This document shows, in pieces, positions 1 to 9,768 of a stretch of 64,000 nucleotides of DNA. Source of the stretch: Pandoraea norimbergensis (GTDB taxonomy: Bacteria > Pseudomonadota > Gammaproteobacteria > Burkholderiales > Burkholderiaceae). The notes beneath the pieces were generated by a model that was not told the origin of the DNA, searched no databases, and saw nothing but the letters and a program-made list of their open reading frames with translations. The translations under genes were made by a program, and so were the position numbers. Position 1 is the first letter of the stretch. Each line of letters opens with the position of its first letter. Location of the stretch: positions 1,302,001 to 1,366,000 of the forward strand of contig NZ_CP013480.3 of NCBI RefSeq assembly GCF_001465545.3. The letters run 5' to 3'.

Positions 1-316
1 GCTCACCTTACAGGCCAGCGTGCTCACCAAAAGTCGCTATTGTAAAGCAGCCGCCCCCTTTGCGGACGGCTCGCGGCGCGCACCGGCGCGCGTCGCACGG
101 GCGAATGCTGCGGCAACGTGGCGCATATGCGACACCTCAAGCGTTGTACCTGCAAAAACCGGCAGTAACTGCCTCACAGCGTACTAAGCAACTATTTACC
201 GTGACTATAATGGCCTGTCGTCCGCCATAGATGATGAATATATTCAGGAGACAATCCGGCAACGCCAGGCGGGCGAACGGGCGTGCCGGGCGCCGTCGGG
301 ACCGCTTTGCCCCGCA
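1..316. other. Intergenic region upstream of azlC
   Basis: I see no convincing gene here. Open frames on both strands are short and arginine-rich, as expected of non-coding GC-rich DNA. A TATAAT hexamer at 206-211 lies about 105 bases before azlC and could be its -10 element, but no good -35 is placed before it. An AGGAG at 245-249 is not followed by an in-frame start for azlC. Confidence 0.5.
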
Positions 317-1099
317 ATGCCATCCAGTGCGCCGCTTGCCACGGCGCTCGCCCCCAAGACCATGCCAACGCTTCGTTTGCCTGCCGCTGAACGTGAAGGG
401 TTCGCGGCCGGTTTTCGCATTATTTCGCCGCTGTTGCCTGCCATCTTCTCGTGGGGCCTCGTGACCGGGGTGGCCATGAGCAAATCGGTGCTCACCGTGC
501 CACAAGCCATCGGCATGAGCCTGATGCTCTACGCCGGTTCGGCGCAGCTAGCCACGCTGCCCCTGTTCGCCGCCGGTATGCCGCTCTGGACGATTTTGCT
601 CACGGTCGCCATCGTCAACCTGCGTTTTGTGATCTTCAGCGCGGCGCTGCAACCCCATTTTTCCTACCTGTCGCTGCCCCGGCGCATTGTGCTGGGCTAC
701 GTGAACGGCGATCTGGGCTTCGTGATGTTCATGAACCAGAATTTCGCCAACGGTTACGTGCCGGGCAAGGAGGGCACGTACTTCGGCATCACGATCAGCA
801 ACTGGGCGGTGTGGCACGTGTCGTCCATCCTCGGCATCATGCTCGGCGCCCTCGTGCCCGACAGTTGGGGGCTGGGTTTCGCGGGTACGCTGGCGCTCAT
901 CCCGATGATGGTGCACACGATCACCACCCGCTCGATGCTGCTCGCCGTGACGCTGGCCTCGGTCATCGGGTTGCTCGCGTTCGATCTGCCGTACCGGCTC
1001 AACCTCGTGCTGGGCGTTGTCGGCGCCCTCGCGGCAGGCATGGTGTGCGACGAACTGAGCGCGCGCCACGCGCGCAAGCTGAGCGGGGGGCAGCGCTGA
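317..1099 (+). CDS. azlC: AzlC family branched-chain amino acid export permease
   Basis: This is the large subunit of an AzlCD-type exporter in the inner membrane, a family that exports branched-chain amino acids and their toxic analogues. The 260 residues form a run of hydrophobic segments after an N-terminal cytoplasmic stretch that contains GFAAGFRIISPLLPAIFSWG, typical of the family. The stop overlaps the azlD start as TGATG, so the two subunits are translationally coupled. The start at 317 has no clear ribosome-binding site, and an in-frame ATG at 361 is a possible alternative. The family assignment is firm; the substrate is inferred from the family. Confidence 0.88.
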   Translation: MPSSAPLATALAPKTMPTLRLPAAEREGFAAGFRIISPLLPAIFSWGLVTGVAMSKSVLTVPQAIGMSLMLYAGSAQLATLPLFAAGMPLWTILLTVAIVNLRFVIFSAALQPHFSYLSLPRRIVLGYVNGDLGFVMFMNQNFANGYVPGKEGTYFGITISNWAVWHVSSILGIMLGALVPDSWGLGFAGTLALIPMMVHTITTRSMLLAVTLASVIGLLAFDLPYRLNLVLGVVGALAAGMVCDELSARHARKLSGGQR

Positions 1100-1422
1100 T
1101 GAGCACGCTCGAAATCTGGTTTGCCTTCGTGGCCATGACCGCCGTGACCGTGCTCACGCGCACCTTCTTCCTGCTTGCCGGTGAGCGGGTCGCGCTGCCG
1201 CAGCGCTTGCAACGCGCGCTGCGCTATGCCCCGGCGGCGGCGCTGGCGGTCATCGTGGTGCCCGAGGTGCTGCTGCTCGACCATCAGTTCGCGCTGCACA
1301 TCGGCAATCACAAGCTGGCCGCCGCGGTGGCGGCCACCGGCTGGTTCGTCTGGCGGCGGAACATGATCGAGATGATCGTCATCGGCATGGCGGTCTATAC
1401 CCTCGGGCGGTTGTTCCTCTAA
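1099..1422 (+). CDS. azlD: AzlD family small membrane subunit
   Basis: This 107-residue, very hydrophobic protein is the small partner of AzlC. It has about three to four membrane segments and the family-typical early TRTFFLLAGER stretch followed by LRYAPAAALAVIVVPE. Its ATG overlaps the azlC stop by one base, so it is read in the same operon. It is expected to be required for export of branched-chain amino acids. Length and gene order match AzlCD pairs. Confidence 0.88.
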   Translation: MSTLEIWFAFVAMTAVTVLTRTFFLLAGERVALPQRLQRALRYAPAAALAVIVVPEVLLLDHQFALHIGNHKLAAAVAATGWFVWRRNMIEMIVIGMAVYTLGRLFL

Positions 1423-1446
1423 GCAAAACCCCGGGGTGCCCAAAAT

Positions 1447-1476
1447 GGTCAATCGGAGGGTGGGATCAGTTAAAAT
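1447..1476 (+). promoter_or_regulatory. Possible pgk promoter
   Basis: TAAAAT at 1471-1476 is a good -10 candidate 34 bases before the pgk ATG. The upstream -35 (GGTCAA at 1447-1452) is poor, with a spacer near 18 bases. This rests on visual matching only. Confidence 0.3.
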
Positions 1477-1509
1477 GCATGTTTTTCCCACTATTTATTC
1501 CGGATTCTC

Positions 1510-2715
1510 ATGGCTTCCGTCGTACGTCTTTCCGATTTGATCGCTCAGGGCCGCCTCGCCGGCAAACGTGTCTTCATCCGCGCCGATTTGAACGTGCCGC
1601 AGGACGATGAGGGCCGTATCACGGAAGACACGCGTATCCGCGCTTCGGTGCCGGCGATCCAGATGGCGCTCGACGCCGGTGCTGCCGTGATGGTCACGTC
1701 GCATCTGGGCCGTCCCACGGAAGGCGAATTCAAGCCGGCCGACTCGCTCGCCCCCGTGGCACAGCGCCTGTCGGAACTGCTCGGCCGTGACGTGAAGCTC
1801 ATTGCCAATTGGGTCGACGGCGGTTTTGAAGTCGCGCCGGGCGCGGTCGTGCTGCTGGAGAACTGCCGCGTCAACAAGGGCGAGAAGAAGGACAACGACG
1901 AACTGGCCCAGAAGATGGCCAAGCTGTGCGATGTCTACGTGAACGACGCTTTCGGCACGGCGCACCGCGCCGAAGCCACGACGCACGGTATCGCCAAGTA
2001 CGCCCCGGCCGCCTGCGCCGGCCCGCTGCTGGCCGCCGAACTCGAAGCGCTGGGCAAGGCGCTGAACGCGCCGGCCCGCCCGCTGGTGGCCATCGTCGCC
2101 GGCTCGAAGGTCTCGACCAAACTCACCATTCTCAAGACGCTGGCCGACAAGGTCGACCAACTGATCGTGGGCGGCGGCATCGCCAACACGTTCATGCTGG
2201 CCGCCGGCCTGCCGATCGGCAAGTCGCTCGCCGAAGCCGATCTGATCGAAGAAGCGAAGGCGATCATCGACGCCATGGCCGCGCGCGGCGCGTCGGTGCC
2301 GATCCCGACCGACGTGGTCTGCGCCAAGGAATTCAGCCCGACGGCTGAGGCAACCGTGAAGGCCGCCGCCGACGTGGCTGCCGACGACATGATTCTCGAC
2401 ATCGGCCCGCAAACGGCCGCCAAGCTGGCCGAACAACTGGGCAGCGCGGGCACCATCGTCTGGAACGGCCCAGTCGGCGTGTTCGAATTCGACCAGTTCG
2501 GTCATGGCACCGAGACGCTCGCGCGTGCGATTGCCGCCGCCAAGGGCTTCTCGATTGCCGGTGGCGGCGACACGTTGGCCGCCATCGCCAAGTACGGCAT
2601 CGCCGATCAGGTGAGCTATATCTCGACGGGCGGCGGCGCTTTCCTCGAATTCTTGGAAGGCAAGACCCTGCCGGCCGTGGACGTGCTGCAACAACGCGCA
2701 GCCCAAGCCAACTAA
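1510..2715 (+). CDS. pgk: Phosphoglycerate kinase
   Basis: This cytoplasmic enzyme converts 1,3-bisphosphoglycerate and ADP to 3-phosphoglycerate and ATP in glycolysis, and the reverse in gluconeogenesis. The 401 residues have the normal family length. Visible signatures are RADLNVP near residue 22 (substrate binding), VTSHLGRP near 62, the hinge region [11 protein letters not shown], and the nucleotide-binding C-terminal segments [16 protein letters not shown] and STGGGAFLE. It is followed by pyk and fba in the same orientation, a lower-glycolysis cluster seen in Burkholderiales. The start ATG gives a normal N terminus. Confidence 0.97.
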   Translation: MASVVRLSDLIAQGRLAGKRVFIRADLNVPQDDEGRITEDTRIRASVPAIQMALDAGAAVMVTSHLGRPTEGEFKPADSLAPVAQRLSELLGRDVKLIANWVDGGFEVAPGAVVLLENCRVNKGEKKDNDELAQKMAKLCDVYVNDAFGTAHRAEATTHGIAKYAPAACAGPLLAAELEALGKALNAPARPLVAIVAGSKVSTKLTILKTLADKVDQLIVGGGIANTFMLAAGLPIGKSLAEADLIEEAKAIIDAMAARGASVPIPTDVVCAKEFSPTAEATVKAAADVAADDMILDIGPQTAAKLAEQLGSAGTIVWNGPVGVFEFDQFGHGTETLARAIAAAKGFSIAGGGDTLAAIAKYGIADQVSYISTGGGAFLEFLEGKTLPAVDVLQQRAAQAN

Positions 2716-2945
2716 TTGGACTGAAGGAGATCTAAGTGGGGCGGGGCTGGAGGACCAGTTCGTCGGTCCGGAAATGGAGCGTGCGCGGCCGTTTTGCACG
2801 CTTTATTGCGAACGTTTGAGTTCGAATCGAACGATTTCGTACGGACAATACGAACTTTTTGGTTAACCTCTGGCCGCGTAAATAAAGTACAACCATCGAA
2901 GCGCCAGCATTGTCGAACGCGCTGCTACCAAAAGAGGATGAAGAG
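2716..2945 (+). promoter_or_regulatory. pgk-pyk intergenic region with inverted repeat and possible promoter
   Basis: The 230 bases hold no convincing gene. TTCGTA at 2837-2842 and TACGAA at 2849-2854 form an inverted repeat across seven bases. Just downstream, TTGGTT (2859-2864) and TAAAGT (2883-2888), 18 bases apart, could be a -35/-10 pair for pyk. The repeat would sit just upstream of that promoter, as an activator or repressor site might. No named regulator is assigned. Confidence 0.35.
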
Positions 2946-4388
2946 ATGGATGTAATGAACCGCTCCACCAAGATCGTCGCCACCATCGGCCCGGCATCGA
3001 GCACGCCGGAAGTGCTCTCGCGCATGATCGCTGCCGGCGTGGACGTCGTGCGGCTGAACTTCTCGCATGGCAAGGCGCAAGACCACATCGAGCGCGCGCA
3101 GATGGTGCGCGACGCCGCCAAGGCCGCTGGCCGCGAAGTGGCCATCATGGCCGACCTGCAAGGCCCGAAGATTCGCGTCGGTAAGTTCGAGAACGGCAAG
3201 ACGACGCTCGAAACCGGCGCCCCGTTCATTCTGGACGCCGATTGCGAAGTCGGTAACGACGAGCGCGTGGGTCTGGACTACAAGGAACTGCCCCGCGACG
3301 TGCGTCCTGGCGACGTGCTGCTCCTGAACGACGGCCTGATCGTGTTGACCGTCGACCGGGTGTTCGGTAACGAGATCCATACGACCGTGAAGGTCGGCGG
3401 CGATCTCTCGAACAACAAGGGGATCAACCGCCAGGGCGGCGGGCTGACGGCGCCGGCGCTGACCGCGAAGGATATGGAAGACATCAAGACCGCGATGGCG
3501 CTGGGCGCCGATTACGTCGCGGTCTCGTTCCCGAAGAACGCCACCGACATGGAAATGGCGCGCCGTCTGGCCAATGTGGCCGGCGAGCCGTACGGCATCA
3601 AGCCGCGCATGATCGCCAAGATCGAGCGCGCGGAAGCCATCCCGGCGCTGGAAGAAATTCTGGCGGCCTCCGACGCCATCATGGTCGCCCGTGGCGATCT
3701 GGCCATCGAAGTGGGTAACGCTGCCGTCCCGGCGCTGCAAAAGCGGATGATCCGCCTGGCGCGCGAGATGAACAAAGTGACCATCACGGCCACGCAGATG
3801 ATGGAATCGATGATCCACAACCCGGTGCCGACGCGCGCCGAGGTCTCGGACGTCGCCAACGCCGTGCTCGACGGCACCGACGCCGTGATGCTGTCGGCCG
3901 AGAGCGCTGCGGGTAAGTACCCGGTGGAAACCATCGCGACGATGGCGACCATCTGTGTCGAGGCCGAGCGCTTCGAGACGGTGGAACTCGACCGCGATTG
4001 GCTGGACCAAACTTTTACGCGCATCGACCAAACGATTGCCGCCGGCGCCCTGTTTACCGCGTATCATCTTGGCGCGAAAGCTATCGTGGCGCTGACCGAA
4101 TCGGGCGCGACCGCGCTCTGGCTGTCCCGGCACAAGATCCACGTCCCGATTTTTGCGCTGACGTCGCAGCTCTCGAGCCTGCGCAAAATGTCGCTTTATC
4201 GCAACGTTTTCGCCATGGGTGTCGAGTCCACGCATGACCGCGATCAGGCGTTGAAGCAGGCCGAGCAATTGCTGCTTGCGCGCGGTGTGGTCAAGCGCGG
4301 CGACACGATCGTGTTGACGGTCGGTGAGCCGATGGGGCAACCCGGTGGTACCAATACGTTGAAAATCGTCCAGGTGGGGCACGCGTGA
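2946..4388 (+). CDS. pyk: Pyruvate kinase
   Basis: This enzyme makes pyruvate and ATP from phosphoenolpyruvate in the cytoplasm. The protein opens with KIVATIGPASS, then VVRLNFSHG, IMADLQGPKIR, the active-site segment MIAKIERAEAI, MVARGDLAIEVG and TATQMMESM, followed by the C-terminal regulatory domain. I start at the ATG at 2946, preceded by AGAGG at 2933-2937. An ATG nine bases later gives the N terminus usual for relatives. An upstream TTG at 2910 is less likely. About 480 residues is normal for bacterial pyruvate kinase. Confidence 0.96.
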   Translation: MDVMNRSTKIVATIGPASSTPEVLSRMIAAGVDVVRLNFSHGKAQDHIERAQMVRDAAKAAGREVAIMADLQGPKIRVGKFENGKTTLETGAPFILDADCEVGNDERVGLDYKELPRDVRPGDVLLLNDGLIVLTVDRVFGNEIHTTVKVGGDLSNNKGINRQGGGLTAPALTAKDMEDIKTAMALGADYVAVSFPKNATDMEMARRLANVAGEPYGIKPRMIAKIERAEAIPALEEILAASDAIMVARGDLAIEVGNAAVPALQKRMIRLAREMNKVTITATQMMESMIHNPVPTRAEVSDVANAVLDGTDAVMLSAESAAGKYPVETIATMATICVEAERFETVELDRDWLDQTFTRIDQTIAAGALFTAYHLGAKAIVALTESGATALWLSRHKIHVPIFALTSQLSSLRKMSLYRNVFAMGVESTHDRDQALKQAEQLLLARGVVKRGDTIVLTVGEPMGQPGGTNTLKIVQVGHA

Positions 4389-4511
4389 TTGAACGGGCCG
4401 CGCGCGTGAGGCGAGGCGCAAAAGCGCATCGCCCCGTGCGAGCCGTCGTCATGAAGGGCACCCCTGGGTCGACGAAAGATTTGCTTAATTTGTGATTCCA
4501 AGGAGAACATC

Positions 4512-5576
4512 ATGCCCCTAGTCTCTATGCGACAGCTGCTCGATCATGCCGCCGAAAACGGCTATGGTCTGCCGGCCTTCAACGTCAACAATCTGGAACA
4601 GGTGTCCGCAATCATGGCCGCTGCCGACGAAGTCGGCGCGCCCGTGATCATGCAGGCTTCGGCAGGTGCACGTAAGTACGCCGGTGAGGCGTTCCTGCGT
4701 CACCTGATTTCCGCCGCTGTGGAAGCCTATCCGCACATTCCGGTGGTGATGCACCAGGATCACGGCCAGTCGCCGGCGGTGTGTATGGCCGCCATCAAGA
4801 GCGGCTTCTCGAGCGTGATGATGGACGGTTCGCTCGAAGCCGACGGCAAGTCGGTGGCCAGCTACGAATACAACGTCGAAGTGTCGAAGAAGGTCGTCGA
4901 GTTCTCGCACTACATCGGCGTGACGGTGGAAGCCGAGCTGGGCGTGCTGGGTTCGCTCGAAACGATGAAGGGCGACAAGGAAGACGGTCACGGTGCCGAC
5001 GGCACGATGACGCGCGAGCAACTGCTGACCGATCCGGATCAGGCCGCCGACTTCGTGAACCAGACGCAGTGCGACGCGCTCGCGATCGCCATCGGTACCT
5101 CGCACGGTGCCTACAAGTTCAGCCGCAAGCCGACGGGCGACATTCTCGCCATCGACCGCATCAAGGAAATTCACCGCCGCATTCCGAACACCCACCTGGT
5201 GATGCACGGTTCGTCGTCGGTGCCGCAAGAGCTGCTCGCCGAGATCCGTGAATTCGGCGGCGACATGAAGGAAACCTACGGCGTGCCGGTCGAAGAAATC
5301 GTCGAAGGCATCAAGCACGGCGTGCGCAAGATCAACATCGATACCGACATCCGTCTGGCCATGACCGGCGCGATCCGTCGCTATCTGTTCGAAAACCCGA
5401 GCAAGTTCGACCCGCGCGACTACCTGAAGCCGGCGCGCGAAGCCGCCATGCAGGTTTGCAAGGCACGCTATCTGTCGTTCGGTTGCGAAGGTCAGGCTGC
5501 CAAGATCAAGACGGTGTCGCTCGACAAGATGGCCGAGAAGTACAAGAGCGGCGCGCTGTCGCAGATCGTGAAGTAA
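4512..5576 (+). CDS. fbaA: Class II fructose-1,6-bisphosphate aldolase
   Basis: This zinc enzyme interconverts fructose 1,6-bisphosphate with dihydroxyacetone phosphate and glyceraldehyde 3-phosphate. The 354-residue protein shows the class II motifs FNVNNLEQ near residue 20, [10 protein letters not shown] around residue 80 (Zn and substrate region), a conserved VEAELG stretch and the late [11 protein letters not shown] segment. This form is closest to the Calvin-type (CbbA) subgroup common in betaproteobacteria. It follows pyk by 123 bases with AAGGAG before the ATG. Confidence 0.96.
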   Translation: MPLVSMRQLLDHAAENGYGLPAFNVNNLEQVSAIMAAADEVGAPVIMQASAGARKYAGEAFLRHLISAAVEAYPHIPVVMHQDHGQSPAVCMAAIKSGFSSVMMDGSLEADGKSVASYEYNVEVSKKVVEFSHYIGVTVEAELGVLGSLETMKGDKEDGHGADGTMTREQLLTDPDQAADFVNQTQCDALAIAIGTSHGAYKFSRKPTGDILAIDRIKEIHRRIPNTHLVMHGSSSVPQELLAEIREFGGDMKETYGVPVEEIVEGIKHGVRKINIDTDIRLAMTGAIRRYLFENPSKFDPRDYLKPAREAAMQVCKARYLSFGCEGQAAKIKTVSLDKMAEKYKSGALSQIVK

Positions 5577-5596
5577 GTCGAAAAGTCAGTATCAGT

Positions 5597-5618
5597 CTTG
5601 GGGTCTTCGGACCTCAGG
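5597..5618. terminator. Hairpin between convergent fbaA and the SecDF-head-like gene
   Basis: GGGGTC (5600-5605), a TTCG tetraloop and GACCTC (5610-5615) pair with one G-T wobble, and the stem can be extended by three pairs. It lies between two convergent genes and overlaps the stop codon of the minus-strand gene. There is no T tract, so it would be a weak or Rho-assisted terminator. Confidence 0.4.
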
Positions 5619-6213
5619 TTGCAGGCCCGGCCTTCGCCAGCACACGCTGGAACAGAAGCCGGGCTTTTTCTTTGGGCATCTGCAACTGGAATTTGCCGCC
5701 CAGCTCGGAGCGGATGGTGGCCGTGAGCATCTCCACGCCATCGACGATCAGTGTCATCGGCTCGTTCATGTGCTGGCGCGAGAAGTCGCGCATGCGCGTG
5801 GTCGCCCCTTCGCGCAGGCTCAGCGTGATCACCACGTCGCCATCGGGTGCGATGCCCTCGACCTGCATCGGGAACTGCAATCCCATCGTTTCGATATCTC
5901 GCGCCGCATAAAGCGCAAAGCGCGGAATCGCGTCGTCGGGCTCCGGCGTGGCGATGGCGATCAGGCGCGGCAGTACGGGGCGGTCTTCGGCGGTCGCTGC
6001 CGTTGCCGCTGTTGCCGCTGTTGCTCCTGATGCGGCATGCGCTGGGGCAGGGCGGTGTACCGGGGCGTGGATATGAGGTGACGCCGACGATGAGGCTGCG
6101 GGGGCGGAAGCCGAGGCCGGCGGCGCGGCGGACGACGTCTGCGCCCCGGCGATTGGGCTGGCGAGTGCCATGACGGCCGCGATCACAACGGTGACGTTCG
6201 ACGTGGTTGACAT
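5614..6213 (-). CDS. Secreted protein resembling the SecDF P1-head domain
   Basis: This 199-residue protein starts with a signal peptide (MSTTSNVTVVIAAVMALAS..GAQ) and an Ala/Ser/Pro/His-rich linker with TAATAA repeats. The C-terminal half, about residues 115-195, looks like the head subdomain of SecD: VVITLSLREGATTRMRDFSR, then EPMTLIVDGVEML. In SecD the same place reads as a beta strand, a helix and a conserved LDG turn. The rest of SecD, including all membrane segments, is absent. The start at 6213 is chosen because it gives a clean signal peptide. The function is unknown; a periplasmic role is inferred. It is convergent with fbaA. Confidence 0.7.
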   Translation of the reverse strand: MSTTSNVTVVIAAVMALASPIAGAQTSSAAPPASASAPAASSSASPHIHAPVHRPAPAHAASGATAATAATAATAEDRPVLPRLIAIATPEPDDAIPRFALYAARDIETMGLQFPMQVEGIAPDGDVVITLSLREGATTRMRDFSRQHMNEPMTLIVDGVEMLTATIRSELGGKFQLQMPKEKARLLFQRVLAKAGPAT

Positions 6214-6493
6214 GGCAGCCCCTCTCCCGGGTGGACGTTTCCATTGTAGGCGGCACAATCGCCGCGCCAAGCAACGCAAACCCGACCCGTGGCTGGCGAT
6301 CCGGGCGGGCGATTCCGATGCCGGTTCTGCGACTCCTTCCGGGTTCCCGTTTCTATTTCCCTTTCAGGCCCCAACTCCGCAGCCGACTCCCGAATGCCAA
6401 AGCCCGGCCCCAGCGGACGTGAAAGTCTCTCGGGCCTTGATCACGTGGCCCGATCCCGATCCCGATCCCGACAGGCCCGCTTTGGAGTTTTTG

Positions 6494-8215
6494 ATGCCCC
6501 GCATTTTCTCGTCCTTTTTTCGCTCCCGCGCCACCGCAGTCCCGGTCGAACCTCCCCAGCGACAAGCGACGACGGCACCAGACGTCCTGTCCGGCGCGCT
6601 CCCCAACGCGCTGTGCGGCGTCGCGAACCGCACCCCGGATCGTCGCTGCGACGGGGCAAAGCGGCCGCTCCCGAACTCGCCGATTCTCACACTCGGTCAA
6701 CTGGACCGGTTCCAGCAAGACGCGTTGCTTTCCAATTCGGAAAAAGCCGCGTGGATCGAGGCTTACGGCGTGAATCCGAAAACGCTGATTTGCGTAGACG
6801 GGGAATGCACACGCTACGGCTTGCTCGAATTTGGCGGGCACCGGTTCATCGTGGGGCCGACGGCCACGCCCGCAGAAGGTGTGGCGCTGACCCGCATGCT
6901 CAAGGCGCATCCGGAGATTGGCGCGATCTTCTGTGTCGAGCCGGGCGCGATCCAGCAGGCAGGCGAGACGAAGCGCTATTTGCCGCGATCGGCCTCGCAG
7001 TATCTCCTGAGGGTATCCGCACGGGACGAGCGCACCCCGCAGTCACGCCTATCCGTACGCTCGCCCGCCGATACTTCGACATTCGAGGGAAGTCTCGCGC
7101 ATGTGAAGTTCATGGAATTCACCGGGATGGAGCACGGCGGCGCGGCCATTTCCGGTACGACGCTCTGGCAGGCTGGCAAGGGCGTGGCCGACTACCTTCG
7201 CGAACATCCCGGCAAGATCGCACTCGTGTGTTCCGAGCAGGGTGTCTCGCGCCCGTGCGCCGTCATCGCCAGCGCGCTGCTGCAACTGCCTTCGCCCGAC
7301 GGCAGGCCACTGAGCGTGGATACGATCGTCGATCAGGTCGAGGCGCAGCGTGCGCGGCAAAGCGCACACCATATCGGCCGGGCGCGTGTCGGTTTTGGGC
7401 AAATTGCGGAATGCGCCGAACTGATCAACACGCTGAGAGCCCCTGAAGGCTGGTGCGTTGCTGCGAACCGCATCTTGCCCAAGGCGATCGACCGCCTGAG
7501 AGATTTCGATGGGTTTCACGTCTCGGTTGTCGCCCGGTGCGATCCGCCGCAGGGGTACCACGGTCCCGTCACGCCGCCCGCGACGAATCGATCCAATGAA
7601 CTCGAAGTGTTTGTGGCTAACGGTCTGTATTTCCCGACCCACGATCAGCACATGCCACCGGCCATGCGTCCGTCCGATCCCGCCGGGTTCCTGTCTGCCC
7701 TGTATCGACGCATGCATCAGGTCGGCGAGCGCGACGCGAGCAGGCGGACGCCGCCGGTCGATTTGACCGCGGAGACGCAATGCATTGCGCGATGGCGAGA
7801 CCAGATCGCCGATTATCTCGAAGCGGATTTTGATCGGGCTGTCTCTTTGCTCGCGTCGACCACGTTGCCGCCGAAGACCGAACTGGTCTGGCTGGCGGGG
7901 CAAACCGATTTCTTCACCGGCTTCCAGCGCGCCAGCAAGCATTACGTCGGCACGCACACCGACCGGATCTCGCTGGAGGATATCGACCCTGCCAGCCCTG
8001 ACGCCGTGCGCCTGATCACCCGCACTGACGATGCCACGCTCATATGCGACAACAAGTATTACGCGGCGGCTTCGGTCGAACAGTGGCATCAACAATGCCA
8101 GCGGTCCCGCAAGCCCATGTCGCATCCCACCTCGCGCGCGCCGGTCGTGGCGCTATTGGTGGGCGAGGGCCATGCGGCGCGAATTGGCGCCCTGTTGCAC
8201 GAGTTGGCGGTGTAA
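6494..8215 (+). CDS. Hypothetical protein with degenerate phosphatase-like signature
   Basis: I do not recognise this 573-residue protein as a whole. The start at 6494 has GGAG six bases upstream; the frame stays open back to 6170 but overlaps the divergent gene. The first 70 residues are Arg/Pro/Thr-rich and probably disordered, and no signal peptide or membrane segment is visible. Around residue 245 the stretch [19 protein letters not shown] resembles the phosphate-binding loop of dual-specificity phosphatases. However, Cys is one position too early, giving CX6R instead of CX5R, with Ser where the nucleophile would be. The gene interrupts the fba-purC order of related genomes. A secreted effector or pseudophosphatase is possible but unproven. 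Confidence 0.7.
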   Translation: MPRIFSSFFRSRATAVPVEPPQRQATTAPDVLSGALPNALCGVANRTPDRRCDGAKRPLPNSPILTLGQLDRFQQDALLSNSEKAAWIEAYGVNPKTLICVDGECTRYGLLEFGGHRFIVGPTATPAEGVALTRMLKAHPEIGAIFCVEPGAIQQAGETKRYLPRSASQYLLRVSARDERTPQSRLSVRSPADTSTFEGSLAHVKFMEFTGMEHGGAAISGTTLWQAGKGVADYLREHPGKIALVCSEQGVSRPCAVIASALLQLPSPDGRPLSVDTIVDQVEAQRARQSAHHIGRARVGFGQIAECAELINTLRAPEGWCVAANRILPKAIDRLRDFDGFHVSVVARCDPPQGYHGPVTPPATNRSNELEVFVANGLYFPTHDQHMPPAMRPSDPAGFLSALYRRMHQVGERDASRRTPPVDLTAETQCIARWRDQIADYLEADFDRAVSLLASTTLPPKTELVWLAGQTDFFTGFQRASKHYVGTHTDRISLEDIDPASPDAVRLITRTDDATLICDNKYYAAASVEQWHQQCQRSRKPMSHPTSRAPVVALLVGEGHAARIGALLHELAV

Positions 8216-8241
8216 GTCCCGAAGGCCGCCGAGGGGCGCGC

Positions 8242-8263
8242 AAGGCGCGTATAATTACGCCTT
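8242..8263 (+). promoter_or_regulatory. Putative purC promoter within an inverted repeat
   Basis: A perfect TATAAT at 8250-8255 lies 33 bases before the purC GTG. It is framed by AAGGCG (8242-8247) and CGCCTT (8258-8263), which form an inverted repeat around it. A factor binding the repeat would cover the -10 element. No clear -35 is seen. Confidence 0.45.
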
Positions 8264-8288
8264 TGCCCTTCTGACATCGGGTCCCGCC

Positions 8289-9194
8289 GTGACTACCCCC
8301 GCCTTGAACGCCCTGTACGAATCCTCCCTCAAGAGCCTGCCGCTGCTCTCCCGCGGCAAAGTGCGCGATAACTATGCCGTCGGCGACGACAAGCTGCTGA
8401 TTGTGACGACGGACCGCCTCTCGGCGTTCGACGTCATCATGGGCGAGCCGATTCCGGGCAAGGGCCGTGTGCTCAACCAGATGGCTAATTTCTGGTTCGA
8501 CAAGCTCGCGCACGTCGTGCCGAATCACCTGACCGGCGTCACGCCGGAGTCGGTGGTGTCGGCTGACGAAGCCGCCCAAGTGGCCGGCCGCGCCGTCGTG
8601 GTCAAGCGCCTGAAGCCGATTCTGGTGGAAGCCGTGGTGCGGGGTTATCTGGCCGGCAGTGGCTGGAAAGACTATCAGGCCACCGGCGCCGTGTGTGGCG
8701 TGAAGCTGCCCGCAGGCTTGCAAAACGCACAGCAACTGCCGGAGCCGATCTTCACGCCGGCCGCCAAGGCCGAGTTGGGCGAGCACGACGAGAACATCAG
8801 CTTCGACGACATGGTGAGCCGCATCGGCCGCGAGTTGGCCGAGCAGATCCGCGAGATCTCGATCCGTCTGTACAAGGAAGCGGCCGCCTACGCCGCCACG
8901 CGCGGCATCATCATCGCCGACACGAAGTTCGAATTCGGTCTCGATGACGACGGCAAGCTGCATCTGATGGACGAAGCCCTCACGGCCGATTCGTCGCGCT
9001 TCTGGCCGGCCGATTCGTACGCCGTGGGCAGCAACCCGCCGTCGTTCGACAAGCAGTTCGTGCGCGACTGGCTTGAGACGCAAGTGTGGGGCAAGACCCC
9101 GCCCGCGCCGAAGCTGCCGGATGAAGTCGTCGAGAAGACCGCTGCGAAGTACCGCGAGGCGCTTGAGCGCCTGACCGGCCAGCAACTGGCCTGA
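8289..9194 (+). CDS. purC: Phosphoribosylaminoimidazole-succinocarboxamide synthase
   Basis: This enzyme makes SAICAR from CAIR, aspartate and ATP in de novo purine synthesis. The 301-residue protein shows [19 protein letters not shown] at the N terminus, [19 protein letters not shown], and the conserved [20 protein letters not shown] segment. The start is a GTG at 8289, which gives the family N terminus; the open frame continues upstream but that part overlaps the previous gene. It is the first gene of purC-purE-purK-tsaC. Confidence 0.96.
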   Translation: MTTPALNALYESSLKSLPLLSRGKVRDNYAVGDDKLLIVTTDRLSAFDVIMGEPIPGKGRVLNQMANFWFDKLAHVVPNHLTGVTPESVVSADEAAQVAGRAVVVKRLKPILVEAVVRGYLAGSGWKDYQATGAVCGVKLPAGLQNAQQLPEPIFTPAAKAELGEHDENISFDDMVSRIGRELAEQIREISIRLYKEAAAYAATRGIIIADTKFEFGLDDDGKLHLMDEALTADSSRFWPADSYAVGSNPPSFDKQFVRDWLETQVWGKTPPAPKLPDEVVEKTAAKYREALERLTGQQLA

Positions 9195-9211
9195 GCGGGA
9201 CGGAAACGACA

Positions 9212-9727
9212 ATGACTGCAACGAGCGATAAGCAAGCCGCCGCGCCCCGCGTGGGCGTGGTGATGGGGTCCAACTCGGACTGGGAAGTGATGAAGAACGC
9301 GGCCGCCATTCTGGCCGAGTTCGGCGTGCCGTACGAAGCGCAGGTGGTCTCGGCGCACCGCATGCCGGACGACATGTTCCGCTACGCCGAAGCCGCTCGC
9401 GAGCGCGGGCTGGTGGCGATCATCGCCGGTGCCGGCGGTGCCGCGCACCTGCCCGGCATGATTGCCGCGAAGACGACCGTGCCGGTGCTGGGTGTACCGG
9501 TGCCGAGCAAGTATCTGCGTGGCGAAGACTCGCTGCTCTCGATCGTGCAGATGCCCAAGGGCGTGCCGGTCGCAACCTTCGCGATTGGCGAAGCCGGTGC
9601 GGCCAACGCGGCGTTGTTTGCCGTGGCCATGCTCGCTGCCGACGACAAGACGCTGGCCGGCAAGCTCGACGCCTTCCGCGCCAAGCAAACCGAAGCGGCG
9701 CGCGGCATGACGCTGCCGGCACTGTAA
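9212..9727 (+). CDS. purE: 5-(carboxyamino)imidazole ribonucleotide mutase
   Basis: Class I PurE moves the carboxylate of N5-CAIR to give CAIR, working right after PurK. The 171-residue protein has [13 protein letters not shown], the active-site [10 protein letters not shown] and the [11 protein letters not shown] loop, all in the expected order. It begins 17 bases after purC and is followed by purK, so the three genes form one operon. Confidence 0.97.
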   Translation: MTATSDKQAAAPRVGVVMGSNSDWEVMKNAAAILAEFGVPYEAQVVSAHRMPDDMFRYAEAARERGLVAIIAGAGGAAHLPGMIAAKTTVPVLGVPVPSKYLRGEDSLLSIVQMPKGVPVATFAIGEAGAANAALFAVAMLAADDKTLAGKLDAFRAKQTEAARGMTLPAL

Positions 9728-9768
9728 AAAACAAGCCCGTCCCCGCACGCTTTCTCGCCTCAACGAAG

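Noticed and set aside
1495..2799. Long open frame opposite pgk, and similar ones opposite pyk, fbaA and the RND pump
   Set aside because: They are His/Arg-rich mirror frames that arise from strong GC3 bias of the real genes.
6170..6493. Upstream extension of the 573-residue orphan
   Set aside because: It would overlap the signal peptide of the divergent gene and contains simple GATCCC repeats; a good ribosome-binding site precedes the ATG at 6494.
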